Notes: a model not told the origin generated them from the letters alone. 21,879 nt of DNA from Promethearchaeota archaeon (GCA_019057355.1 DXJM01000509.1:1-21879), one strand, 5' to 3'. Numbered from the stretch's first letter, positions 1 to 8,099 are shown. Translations and numbers: made by a program.

Positions 1-79
1 ATAATGATTTGCTATTTAAATGAGGGGACTATTAAAGAGAAATTAACAATGGTATGAAATGCAATAGATATGTGATAAC

Positions 80-973
80 TTAATTCCATTTTATTTTTAA
101 TGGATTTCGAGGAGGTGCCCGGTGATATTCAACGCTCGGGAATCCAAGGGTTAGTACCCCGTGAACGTTCATATTATTTGGGATACCAAGTTTTTTCCTG
201 AACTTTTTATTTCGTCTTAATGCTTCTTGAGCATATCCTATCCAACACGTTCCCAAATTTAATGCATGAGCTGCAAACATCCCGTGATTTAGAGAAAGTC
301 CAGCATCATTACCTGTCATGCTACCATATTTAGGAGCATATAAAATTATGATGACTGGAGCATCATAAAAAATGGGGTCTTGTCCCTTTTCAAATCGCTC
401 TATCTTAGAGTTCATGGAAATTAAAGTCGCTGGATCGCTTACTCTTTCTTTTAAATTACTTGATAAGAAGATCTTGAAATATTTACCCATCTTGACAAGT
501 TTTTTCAAGGTATAAAACAATTGCATCACGGTCTTCTTGAGATCCGTGATTTTTTGCTCATCGGTAAGCACGATGAATTCCCATGATTGTTTATTGCTTG
601 CTGAGGGCGCGTATTTCATAGCTTCAAGAACGGCCTCAATGCCTTCACGCGGGACGGGATCTTTTTTATAATTCCTGATCGAGCGCCTTGTTCTCATGAA
701 TTTCATGAAATTCTCATAATTGATGAATGATGATGGGGTTTTAATTTCCTCGAATTCGAACGCTCTTTCGCTAGCATCGTACTCGATGGCATCTGTTGGG
801 CAGATAGAGATGCAATGTCCGCAAAGTATGCATCTATTTAGTTGATCTTCAAAAAGAACTTTCCTTTTTTCTCCTACCACCGTTGGTGGCTTATAGAAAA
901 GATTAGAAGGGCAATCTATAACACAATTAAGGCATTTAATGCATTTAATGTCATTAATTTCAATAATTTTCAA
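80..973 (-). CDS. Ferredoxin-fused nitroreductase family protein (FMN oxidoreductase)
   Basis: This 297-residue protein joins an N-terminal two-[4Fe-4S] ferredoxin domain to a nitroreductase domain. The clusters are seen as C11-x2-C14-x2-C17-x3-C21-P and C48-x2-C51-x2-C54-x3-C58-P. The nitroreductase domain begins near residue 90 with the FMN-phosphate motif RTRRSIRNY, followed by the usual PSASNKQSWEF segment, and has a GTCWIGY stretch near the C-terminus. Members of this fused family are cytosolic and pass electrons from ferredoxin or the clusters to FMN. The substrate here cannot be told. The start is TTG, with a GGGAG-like sequence about 11 bases upstream, and places the first cluster at the usual distance from the N-terminus. 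It lies 39 bases downstream of mutS on the same strand, so the two may be co-transcribed, although no functional link is obvious. The family call is firm; the reaction is unknown. Confidence 0.9.
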   Translation of the reverse strand: MKIIEINDIKCIKCLNCVIDCPSNLFYKPPTVVGEKRKVLFEDQLNRCILCGHCISICPTDAIEYDASERAFEFEEIKTPSSFINYENFMKFMRTRRSIRNYKKDPVPREGIEAVLEAMKYAPSASNKQSWEFIVLTDEQKITDLKKTVMQLFYTLKKLVKMGKYFKIFLSSNLKERVSDPATLISMNSKIERFEKGQDPIFYDAPVIIILYAPKYGSMTGNDAGLSLNHGMFAAHALNLGTCWIGYAQEALRRNKKFRKKLGIPNNMNVHGVLTLGFPSVEYHRAPPRNPLKIKWN

Positions 974-1012
974 GAAATATCACGCTCCCAGTTCTTATTT
1001 TATAGTAGTTTT

Positions 1013-3934
1013 TTAAATTTTTAAGCTTTTTAATTTTTCTTTGATAGTTATCATGATTTTCATTGCTTCTATGGGAGTTAGCGAGTTGATATCAATTGTA
1101 TCAAGGATATTCTTTAATTCTGCAATCTCGTCATCAAGAATTCGTTCCATTTTAATAACTGGTTTAAAAAAAGTAGTCTGAACGGATCTTTTTGTTTTTT
1201 TTCTTCCATCCTGCAATTCTTGTTCTGAGATGTCCCGTGGAAGTGCCTTTTCAGGAGTATATTGCTTTATTTCTTGCATTTGCCTTTCCTTCAATTGCAG
1301 TTCCTCTTGTTTTTTGGCTAATAATCCCTCGCTTTCGTTTAATTTCGACTTCTTCATCATTAGTTCGGAATTTAATTTATCCAGTTCTTGCTTTTTCTCG
1401 CTGATCAACTTGTCATAAATTTTGTTTGATAATGTTTTGCACCCGTTACTTTTTATCGAGGACTTCAATGGATCTTTCTGTTCGATTTGTTCCAATATTT
1501 CAAAGGCTCTTATTATCACGTCATCCGGAATGCCTGCCATTTTTGCCACGTGAATACCGTAGGATTTATCCGTGCTCCCCTCCCTCAATTTTCTCACGAA
1601 ATTAATCGAACCATCATCGTTTTCGATAATATCCAAGTGGAAATTTTTAACTCTAGGCAGGTTTATTTCGGTTAACTGGTGATAGTGAGTGCTAAAAAGA
1701 GTTTTTGTTTTTAAATCGTGGAGTTTTTCAAGAGTGGCCATTGCGATGCTTTGACCATCACTCGTGCTCGTTCCCCTCCCCAATTCATCAACGATGACAA
1801 GACTTTTTGGCGAGGCATAATGCAGGATTTTTGCAGTTTCAGTCATCTCAATCATGAAAGTGCTCAATTTCCTTGCAAGATCATCCGATGCACCAATCCT
1901 TGTAAAAATCTGATCTATCAAGCCGATTGTAGCGGATTTAGCAGGCACGTAACACCCCATTTGAGCGATGATGCAAATTAAGGCGACTTGACGTAAAAAG
2001 GTGGATTTTCCCGCCATGTTTGGACCGGTAATCATCATGATTTGCTCCTCTTCCGTATCCAAGTAGCAATCATTAGGAATGAAGGGCTCATCAAAATTGA
2101 GTTGTTCGACGACGGGATGCCTTCCCTCCTTGATAATGATTTTTGTATCATCGGTAATGACTGGCCTGCAATAGTTAAACTTCTCCGAAACTTCAGCAAA
2201 ACAGACCAAGACATCGATGTTGGCAATATTTCGGGCAGTTTCCAAGATATTTTGCGTCTCTTTTATCACATTATCTCTAATCGAGCAAAAAATTTCATAT
2301 TCAATATCATTGATTTTTTCTTCGGCAGAAAATACTTTTTCCTCGAGATTTTTCAATCGCTCGGTGGTATATCTCTTGGCGTTTTTCAAGTGCGCTCGCT
2401 CGATAAAATCATCGGGTATTTTTGGGATGGATTTTAGCGTGTTGTGAGTTATTTGAATATAATATCCAAGGATATTATTATGTCCAATCTTCAATCCCGT
2501 ATTCAATTTCCATTTATATTTTAATTCAGACTCGTATTCAAGGACATATTTCTTTCCATTATTGAGAATGTCCCTTATTTCATCAACTTGTTCACTAAAT
2601 CCATCTCTTATTATATTTCCCTCTTTAACCGTCATTGGAGGCTCTTCTTTTATGGATCTTTCAATAAGCGCTCTTATATCTCTAAAATCATTGATCTTAT
2701 CTAAAAAAGGAGAGATCTCCGGAATGCAAGCTTTTTCCAACAAGGTTCGAATGGTCGGAATGATTTCTAAAGAATTTTTAATATTGATGAGATCTCTTGC
2801 GTTGGTTCGGGCGATATAATTTACACGATTGATGAATCTTTCAAGATCACCAATTACTTTCAGGTTTTCTCGTAAATCAGACCGTAGAAAAATGTCATCC
2901 TTGAATTTTTGAACGATATCGAGGCGGGAATTTATTTCTTTGATATCGCATAATGGGTTGAGGATGATTTTATTGAGCAACCTTGCCCCCATGGGCGTGT
3001 GAGTCATGTTAAAGATGGAATATAGCGTGGCTTCCTTTCCCTTTTCCCATAAAGATGTGATTAATTCAAGATTGCGTTGAGTCATGTAATCTAAATGGAG
3101 GTTTTTCTTGCCTTGAATGAGATTAATTTTAAAAATATTAGGAAGAACATCCCTTTGGGTTTCCTTTAAAAAAGCTAATAACCCCCCAGCAGCCCGAACA
3201 GCCAGCTTGGAGTCTTCCATGTCGAAACCCGCTAAATTCGAGACTTGAAAATGCCGAATGATGGTTTCTCGTGCTTTATCAAGGCTAAACACGTTATCAT
3301 CATAGGTCTTAATAACTGCAGTTGTTAGATCCTGTAATATCATAAAAAATCGCTCGTCCTTTTTCAAATCCGATGATAATACGATTTCCACGGGATCATA
3401 TTGAGAAATCGTACTCAATAATTCCTCAATTGGATCTCTTTCCGTGGAATAACATTCTTTAGATTCAAATTCACCAGTTGATAATTCTGCAAAAGCGATG
3501 CCGTAGCCATTTTTTCCTCGCACCATGGATGCAATGTAGTTATTTTTATTTGCTTGCAATAGATTAAAATCTACGACAGTACCGGGTGAAATAATACGGG
3601 TAACGCCCCTTTTTACGATCCTACCTTTCACGGTTGAAGGATCTTCAAGTTGATCCACGAGGACGAGAGTTTGACCCTGGTTAATCAAGTTGTTAAAATG
3701 GTGCGAAACGGAATGATGGGGGATACCCGCAAGAGGATAGGAACTACTTCCTAACTTCCGCTTAGTAAGGGTTATGCCAATGAGTTTTGAAATCTTAATG
3801 GCATCATCATAAAAGAATTCGTAGAAATCACCCATCCTGTAAGCGATCAAGTGCTCTGGGTATTCTTTTTTTATTTGAAACCAATGGTGCATCATTGGAG
3901 TGAGCTCTTTCACATTTATGTTTTCAAGGGTCAT
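1013..3934 (-). CDS. mutS: DNA mismatch repair protein MutS (bacterial-type MutS1)
   Basis: This protein recognises base mismatches as a clamp-like ATPase dimer. The mismatch-wedge motif is intact in the GDFYEFFYDDA segment (F37-x-E39). The connector, lever and clamp regions follow. The ATPase domain has Walker A GPNMAGKST (637-645), a GASDDLARKLSTFMIEM segment (681-697), Walker B VIVDELGRGTS (D716, E717) and STHYHQLTE (748-756). At 973 residues it is longer than the roughly 850 of bacterial MutS. The extra length is a charged coiled-coil-like linker around 836-890. After it come QTTFF (919-923), at the place where bacterial MutS carries its sliding-clamp motif, and a conserved-looking terminal helix region ending in TPIEAM and KEKLK. 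The start is ATG with no clear Shine-Dalgarno sequence, so translation may be leaderless or nearly so. No mutL lies nearby. Archaeal MutS1 genes are usually regarded as bacterial acquisitions, which is knowledge of the family rather than something seen here. Confidence 0.97.
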   Translation of the reverse strand: MTLENINVKELTPMMHHWFQIKKEYPEHLIAYRMGDFYEFFYDDAIKISKLIGITLTKRKLGSSSYPLAGIPHHSVSHHFNNLINQGQTLVLVDQLEDPSTVKGRIVKRGVTRIISPGTVVDFNLLQANKNNYIASMVRGKNGYGIAFAELSTGEFESKECYSTERDPIEELLSTISQYDPVEIVLSSDLKKDERFFMILQDLTTAVIKTYDDNVFSLDKARETIIRHFQVSNLAGFDMEDSKLAVRAAGGLLAFLKETQRDVLPNIFKINLIQGKKNLHLDYMTQRNLELITSLWEKGKEATLYSIFNMTHTPMGARLLNKIILNPLCDIKEINSRLDIVQKFKDDIFLRSDLRENLKVIGDLERFINRVNYIARTNARDLINIKNSLEIIPTIRTLLEKACIPEISPFLDKINDFRDIRALIERSIKEEPPMTVKEGNIIRDGFSEQVDEIRDILNNGKKYVLEYESELKYKWKLNTGLKIGHNNILGYYIQITHNTLKSIPKIPDDFIERAHLKNAKRYTTERLKNLEEKVFSAEEKINDIEYEIFCSIRDNVIKETQNILETARNIANIDVLVCFAEVSEKFNYCRPVITDDTKIIIKEGRHPVVEQLNFDEPFIPNDCYLDTEEEQIMMITGPNMAGKSTFLRQVALICIIAQMGCYVPAKSATIGLIDQIFTRIGASDDLARKLSTFMIEMTETAKILHYASPKSLVIVDELGRGTSTSDGQSIAMATLEKLHDLKTKTLFSTHYHQLTEINLPRVKNFHLDIIENDDGSINFVRKLREGSTDKSYGIHVAKMAGIPDDVIIRAFEILEQIEQKDPLKSSIKSNGCKTLSNKIYDKLISEKKQELDKLNSELMMKKSKLNESEGLLAKKQEELQLKERQMQEIKQYTPEKALPRDISEQELQDGRKKTKRSVQTTFFKPVIKMERILDDEIAELKNILDTIDINSLTPIEAMKIMITIKEKLKSLKI

Positions 3935-4073
3935 TTCGGTTAATTGAAACGGTTTGATGGTAGGTCACTTTATTTTCTCTCAATTAACATTATTAATTCA
4001 TCATACAAATAAATTCATGTTTAATTTATCATTAATAATCATACGTGACTGGTAATTTTCTCAAAAAGAAGGT

Positions 4074-4090
4074 AAAAAGTATTTTTAAAG
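4074..4090 (+). promoter_or_regulatory. Candidate BRE/TATA promoter of the crotonase-fold gene
   Basis: A purine run (AAAAAG) followed by TATTTTTAAAG is centred about 26 bases before the ATG at 4111. This is the spacing expected for an archaeal promoter giving a leaderless mRNA. It lies in the 176-base divergent region shared with mutS. It was identified by eye only. Confidence 0.45.
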
Positions 4091-4110
4091 ATGACATGTT
4101 TTTCTAATGC

Positions 4111-4896
4111 ATGAGTGAGAAACTTATCTTATATGAAGTGAAAGGTAGAGCGGCAGTCATCACAATAAACAGGCCAGATAAAGCCAATGCTGTCAATATT
4201 GGCATGCTAAAAATGATACACGGGCACTTGCTTGAGGCAGACGAGGACGAAAAGGTGAGATGCATTATAATTAGGAGCAGGGGTGATAAATTCTTCTCAG
4301 CGGGATACGACCTTAAAGAAGTGATGGAAGACCCTAACAATCTCAAGCTGGTAACTGAATGGGGAAGAAAAGTAAATGAAACCATTTTATTTCTAAAAAA
4401 ACCCGTGATAACCCAAATTCAAGGAATTGCCATAGGATTCGGTGTATTAGTAACTGTTGCTTCAGATCTCAGAATATTTGCTGATAGACCTGTAGAAGAA
4501 TTATATTTAAGGCTTCCCGAACTATTTATAAGTGCATACCCCCAGACTGGCGCGACGATCATGCCTTTGATGGCGTTTGGAATTAGTTATGCGAAAACGT
4601 TGTTATTCACCAATAAAAAAGTCTCATTAAACGAGCTGAAAAATATCAATTTTCCCACAATGATCTTTCCATTGGAAACACTCGACTCTGACACCTTGAA
4701 CTATGCCAAGGAACTAGGGAAATTAAAGATGGAATTTCTCTTTACTTACAAGGCAATGACGACCATAATGAATAAAGCATATATCAAATCATGCCTTGAT
4801 ATGGAAGATGAGTGCGGGGCGTTTGCCATGGGACCTAAAAAATCGATGAAAGAATTACACGAGTTCATTCAAGCACTCTATAAAAAATATCCATAA
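4111..4896 (+). CDS. Enoyl-CoA hydratase/isomerase (crotonase) family protein
   Basis: A single-domain crotonase fold of 261 residues, the usual family length. The two oxyanion-hole regions are FFSAGYDL (61-68) and GIAIGFGVLVTVASDLRIFAD (105-125). Of the two catalytic glutamates of true enoyl-CoA hydratases, the second is present in LPE (E137). The first, expected in the G-G-G-x-E segment, is leucine (L113). A single acid suits enoyl-CoA isomerases or other crotonase reactions better than classical hydration. The protein should act in the cytosol on a CoA thioester. No acyl-CoA dehydrogenase, thiolase or hydroxyacyl-CoA dehydrogenase lies in the window, so a beta-oxidation role has no support from context. 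The gene converges on the hydrolase gene with a 9-base gap. The ATG start sits about 26 bases after a TATA-like element. Confidence 0.9.
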   Translation: MSEKLILYEVKGRAAVITINRPDKANAVNIGMLKMIHGHLLEADEDEKVRCIIIRSRGDKFFSAGYDLKEVMEDPNNLKLVTEWGRKVNETILFLKKPVITQIQGIAIGFGVLVTVASDLRIFADRPVEELYLRLPELFISAYPQTGATIMPLMAFGISYAKTLLFTNKKVSLNELKNINFPTMIFPLETLDSDTLNYAKELGKLKMEFLFTYKAMTTIMNKAYIKSCLDMEDECGAFAMGPKKSMKELHEFIQALYKKYP

Positions 4897-4905
4897 GTAG
4901 AAAAT

Positions 4906-5736
4906 CTATTTGACATGTTTTTCTAGCCAAACAAACACGTCACTGTAGACTTGAGCTCGATTCTTCTCAGCAAACAACTCGTGGTAGAATCCATCGTATT
5001 CGATGTATTTTTTATCATGGCTTTTTGCCTTTGATATGAATTGCTTGCTCTTTTTCTTATCGACTATCCTATCTTCTCCTGCTTGAAGGACTAAACAACT
5101 ACAAGACAGTCTTGAAGCATTCTTCATTGCCCATTTCATTGATGATAATAATTCAGATTGAGTTTCTATAGACATGACATCTATCTTGTTCTTGTCGGCA
5201 AAATGGAGTTTTAATATTTTCAAATCGCTCGTCAAAATTTTCTGGTTAATTTCATATTTAACGGTCTTCGAGGGTGCTAATCTTGCCCCTACTTTCTTGC
5301 TTGCGGGCATTTTTTCGATGAACTCGAGAAAGGGGGAAGCGGCGATTACTCCGTCTAACTGTGGATGGTTTATTGCATAAATTAAAGCAATCAAGCCTCC
5401 AAAACCTTCACCAATCAAGAAAATTTTTTTATCACCTGCGTCTTTTTTAACGACATCCATGAATAAAACGAGATCTTTTTGAACGTGATCAAACATGCTT
5501 ATGATATGACCCGGATATTCTCCTGCATTTCTCCAATGACCCCTGATATCAAATGCATGCATTGAATATCCTTTTTCTGTTAGAAATTCGGCAAGCATGC
5601 TTAGTCGGTCAGAATGGGTCCCCCAATCATGCATGCCAATTATATAGGCCTTTACATTTCCTGAATCTGGCAACCAGACTTGGTATTCAAGTCTTGCTTG
5701 CTCGCGCCCATTAAAAAATGTTTTTTCATTTCTCAT
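4906..5736 (-). CDS. Alpha/beta hydrolase, monoacylglycerol-lipase-like, with nucleophile Ser replaced by Gly
   Basis: The 276-residue protein follows the lysophospholipase/monoacylglycerol lipase subfamily closely. It has an oxyanion-side HDWGTHSDR (36-44), FDIRGHWRNAGEYPGH (62-77), and a strand-turn-helix elbow in FLIGEGFGGLIAL. In active relatives the elbow reads G-H-S-M-G-G, but here it reads G109-E110-G111-F112-G113-G114. The serine position is therefore glycine, and the codon is clearly GGT. The other triad members remain visible: D222 in AGEDRIVD and H252 in DGFYHELF. No signal peptide or membrane segment is seen, so it is probably cytosolic. It may be a non-hydrolytic pseudoenzyme, a binding protein, or an enzyme using another mechanism. 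It is divergent from the downstream gamma-subunit gene (63 bases between starts). Confidence 0.88.
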   Translation of the reverse strand: MRNEKTFFNGREQARLEYQVWLPDSGNVKAYIIGMHDWGTHSDRLSMLAEFLTEKGYSMHAFDIRGHWRNAGEYPGHIISMFDHVQKDLVLFMDVVKKDAGDKKIFLIGEGFGGLIALIYAINHPQLDGVIAASPFLEFIEKMPASKKVGARLAPSKTVKYEINQKILTSDLKILKLHFADKNKIDVMSIETQSELLSSMKWAMKNASRLSCSCLVLQAGEDRIVDKKKSKQFISKAKSHDKKYIEYDGFYHELFAEKNRAQVYSDVFVWLEKHVK

Positions 5737-5799
5737 AATAATTCATTAAAAGTATTTCGCATTATTTTAACATGATCATTATACATGGTGTAAGTTTTC

Positions 5800-6387
5800 A
5801 TGGTTGAAAAGAAGATGGTAAAAATCGCAATTCATGGAAGGGGCGGGCAAGGAGTGGTAACCTGTGCAGAATTGCTTGCTGAAGCAGCCTACATGAGTCG
5901 AAAGTATGAGGATGTCCATGCATATCCTTCTTTTGGAGCTGAAAGAAGAGGCGCTCCAGTTCAAGCTTATGCAAAGCTTTCTCGTGAAGATAAAATCTGG
6001 GATCGGGCTCAAATTGAATATCCCGATATCATGATCATTTTTGATGAGAGTCTCCTGAGCGAACAATTAAGTTCATCCCTTCTTCCAGATGGAACGTTAA
6101 TCATTAATTCGGAAAAGGAACCAGGATTTTTCAAAGAGAAATTTAAAATGAAGGATACAAGCAAGGTCATCGTTGCAGATATTAGCACTTTATCCTTAAA
6201 CAAGCAATTAACTATTGATGGAAATCCTGTTCTTAATACACCAATTTTAGGATTGCTTTTAAAAGCCCTACCAGATTTAACATTGGAAAATTTGGAATCC
6301 GTATTGAATAAAAGAATGAACGCAAAAATCGCACGAGTTAATTTTGAATTAATAAAAGAAGGTAACGAGCTCACTAAAATCGCATGA
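5800..6387 (+). CDS. porG: 2-oxoacid:ferredoxin oxidoreductase, gamma subunit
   Basis: A 195-residue gamma (domain III-like) subunit of the pyruvate/2-oxoisovalerate:ferredoxin oxidoreductase family. The N-terminal motif IHGRGGQGVVT (11-21) and HAYPSFGAERRGAPVQAY near residue 40 are diagnostic of this subunit. In related enzymes this subunit contacts the alpha subunit and helps form the CoA/oxoacid site of the cytosolic heterotetramer. The delta, alpha and beta genes lie 1.4 kb downstream on the same strand, separated by an oppositely oriented histidine kinase gene, so gamma must be made from its own transcript. Its stop codon is immediately adjacent to the stop of that kinase gene. An internal ATG (M6) is an alternative start. 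Pyruvate is the likeliest substrate, but this cannot be settled by eye. Confidence 0.93.
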   Translation: MVEKKMVKIAIHGRGGQGVVTCAELLAEAAYMSRKYEDVHAYPSFGAERRGAPVQAYAKLSREDKIWDRAQIEYPDIMIIFDESLLSEQLSSSLLPDGTLIINSEKEPGFFKEKFKMKDTSKVIVADISTLSLNKQLTIDGNPVLNTPILGLLLKALPDLTLENLESVLNKRMNAKIARVNFELIKEGNELTKIA

Positions 6388-7572
6388 TTAAACGGAATGA
6401 TCGTTTACTTCGAGAGGCAAGAGCACTTTAAAAGTTGCCCCCCTATTTCTTCCATCAGAATGAGCCGAAATGGTTCCATCATGCATTTCGACCAGTTGCT
6501 TCGTGATGAACAATCCCAATCCAGACCCTTGAATGTCTAAATATTCAAATCCCGCGCCTGAACGTTCAATCTTTCCAAATTTAGTGAAAATCTTTTTCAT
6601 CTCTTCTTCGGTCAACCCGATACCCGAATCTTGCACGATGATTTCTACATTAGTATCTATCTTTTTCACGGTAATTTGTATCTTACCCCTTGGAGGAGTA
6701 TTTTTTATAGCATTTAGCAAGAGGTTGGTAATGACTTGTTCAATCCTGATTTTATCCACGAAAATATTAATATTACTCGGGATCACTTGCGTTATATATA
6801 ATTGTCTCTCCTTTAGAAAATATGATACTTCTTCAATGCAATCACTTATTATCTTCCCCAAGTCTTCAGTTTTTTTGTCTAATTCGAGTTTTTCAAACTG
6901 TATGCGAGAAACATCGAGCAGTTTATCAATCAATGTACCGAGCCTTTGAGCCCCTCTTTTCATCATTTTTATCAGTTCAAACGCGTCCTTACCGAGCTGT
7001 TCTTTATAAACTTGTAAAATAAGCTCACAAGCACCACATATTGACATCAATGGTGTTTTTAATTCGTGTGAAATCCCAGAAATCAATTCATTTCTTATTT
7101 TATCGAATTCTTTGATTTTTTCAATTTCTTTTTTCATGAGATCTTCAGTCCTTCTCCTTTCTGTAATTTCACTTATGAATTTTTCAACGTTTTTATGTTC
7201 CGTTATTTCCCTGGAAATCATGACAGCTTTCTTATGCTTATTTTCATCCAAAAATGTTCTTATTTTTGATTCAAACCAGATATAATGTCCATTTTTATGA
7301 CGTAACCGTGTTTCAGTGGTTTCCTCTTCTAAAATAGGATCTTTTTTAAGAATACCAGAGACCTTCTCATAATCCTTTGGATGAACGAGGTCTTCCATCT
7401 TATGTCCTATTATTTCATCTTCAGAGAGGTCTAAGAGTTTTAGATGCGCCGCTTTATTGATATAATCGATGATTAGTTTCTCATCTATAATTAACACTAA
7501 ATCACTCGCTTTTTCAACGATCAACTTGTACTTAATTGATGATGCCTTCTTGCTTTCTTGAAGGTTAGACAT
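6388..7572 (-). CDS. PAS-domain soluble sensor histidine kinase
   Basis: This is a 394-residue orphan histidine kinase with no transmembrane segment or signal peptide, so it senses inside the cell. A PAS domain occupies about 13-126 and ends in a PAC-like RHKNGHYIWFESKIR stretch (91-105). A short linker helix follows. The HisKA domain contains the H-box ISHELKTPL with phosphoacceptor H169. The HATPase domain has the N-box NLLLNAIKNT (N287), G1 DSGIGL (315-320) and G2 GSGLGLF (349-355). All catalytic boxes look intact. No response regulator is in the window. It splits the oxidoreductase gamma gene from the delta-alpha-beta genes and is divergent from them across a 227-base region that contains an inverted repeat. 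A regulatory link to that operon is possible but is only inference from position. Confidence 0.95.
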   Translation of the reverse strand: MSNLQESKKASSIKYKLIVEKASDLVLIIDEKLIIDYINKAAHLKLLDLSEDEIIGHKMEDLVHPKDYEKVSGILKKDPILEEETTETRLRHKNGHYIWFESKIRTFLDENKHKKAVMISREITEHKNVEKFISEITERRRTEDLMKKEIEKIKEFDKIRNELISGISHELKTPLMSICGACELILQVYKEQLGKDAFELIKMMKRGAQRLGTLIDKLLDVSRIQFEKLELDKKTEDLGKIISDCIEEVSYFLKERQLYITQVIPSNINIFVDKIRIEQVITNLLLNAIKNTPPRGKIQITVKKIDTNVEIIVQDSGIGLTEEEMKKIFTKFGKIERSGAGFEYLDIQGSGLGLFITKQLVEMHDGTISAHSDGRNRGATFKVLLPLEVNDHSV

Positions 7573-7606
7573 TGGGAACTTTAACTCGATATGAATTTAG
7601 GATTGA

Positions 7607-7632
7607 AGAGTCTTACTGCAAGGGAAGACTCT
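7607..7632. repeat. Perfect 8-bp inverted repeat in the kinase/por divergent region
   Basis: AGAGTCTT at 7607-7614 is matched by AAGACTCT at 7625-7632, with a 10-base spacer. Half-site centres are 18 bases apart. It lies 35 bases upstream of the histidine kinase ATG. It could be a dimer-binding operator or a hairpin in the kinase mRNA leader. The mixed base composition makes it less likely to be chance than the AT-only repeats nearby. Confidence 0.5.
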
Positions 7633-7684
7633 ATCTTGTCCACCTTACTAATAAAGTAGGATAATAAAAGTTTTTTGAAAAAGT

Positions 7685-7703
7685 AAACTTTATAAAAATT
7701 AAC
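7685..7703 (+). promoter_or_regulatory. Candidate TATA element for the delta-alpha-beta operon
   Basis: The sequence AACTTTATAAAAATTAAC contains the best TATA-like match on the plus strand in the divergent region. If used, it would give a leader of roughly 80 bases before the delta ATG at 7800. Within that leader, ATCTTCTT (7747-7754) can pair with AAGAGGAT (7758-7765) around a 3-base loop, with one G-U pair. A GGAG at 7792-7795 precedes the start codon. Confidence 0.35.
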
Positions 7704-7799
7704 GAGTAAAGTTTTTAATTTTCAAATATTTCCTAAAATGTCTTAGATCTTCTTTACAAGAGGATTTTCAAAAATAGTGGAAGAAAATCGTGGAGTTTA

Positions 7800-8099
7800 A
7801 TGCCAAATAAGAAAAAAGATTATCAAATAATACTTGCTTCGATTCAGAAACCCGTGATAGGTGAAGCTGGAATCACGGGAACGTGGAGCAAGCTAAAACC
7901 AGTCATAAATTCAGAGAAATGCATCCCTTCAAAATCTGGGAAACCCGGTTGTTTTAATTGCTGGCTTTTTTGTCCTGAAGGAGTTGTTTCAAGGACAATC
8001 CCTCCAAAAATTAACATTGAATATTGTAAAGGCTGTGGAATATGCAAGGAAGAATGCCCTGCAAGTGCCATATCAATGGAGGAGGTGGAGATCGAATGA
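7800..8099 (+). CDS. porD: 2-oxoacid:ferredoxin oxidoreductase, delta (2x[4Fe-4S] ferredoxin) subunit
   Basis: A 99-residue ferredoxin-like delta subunit. It carries electrons from the internal cluster of the beta subunit to external ferredoxin. The second cluster motif is standard: C76-x2-C79-x2-C82-x3-C86-P. In the first motif, C51-x2-C54-x3-C58-P is standard, but the leading cysteine is nine residues away (C41-x9-C51) instead of two. This leaves a loop containing PSKSGKPG. The GITGTWSKLKPVI segment before the cysteines is typical of delta subunits. It is the first gene of the delta-alpha-beta operon and overlaps the alpha gene by four bases (ATGA), which implies translational coupling. A GGAG lies just before the ATG. 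Confidence 0.93.
   Translation: MPNKKKDYQIILASIQKPVIGEAGITGTWSKLKPVINSEKCIPSKSGKPGCFNCWLFCPEGVVSRTIPPKINIEYCKGCGICKEECPASAISMEEVEIE
8081..8087 (+). promoter_or_regulatory. Strong Shine-Dalgarno that decides the alpha-subunit start
   Basis: GGAGGTG, inside the end of the delta gene, sits 8 bases before the ATG at 8096. It supports that ATG over the longer open frame reaching back to 8042, which would only add cysteine- and glycine-rich residues translated from the delta reading region. Confidence 0.8.

Noticed and set aside
1..79. Search for a terminator or RNA gene in the left-edge gap
   Set aside because: No T-run on the relevant strand, no tRNA-like cloverleaf and no reading frame were seen.
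3980..4000. AATTAA/TTAATT inverted repeat in the mutS/crotonase divergent region
   Set aside because: The arms contain only A and T, so it cannot be told from background in this composition.
4104..4385. 93-codon open frame opposite the crotonase gene
   Set aside because: It lies entirely against a well-supported gene, has low-complexity hydrophobic content and no recognisable motif, so it is treated as a shadow. Similar shadows opposite mutS, the kinase and the por genes were left out.
8042..8095. Upstream extension of the alpha-subunit reading frame to an ATG at 8042
   Set aside because: It overlaps most of the delta C-terminus. The added residues do not fit the family, and GGAGGTG at 8081-8087 clearly marks the ATG at 8096.
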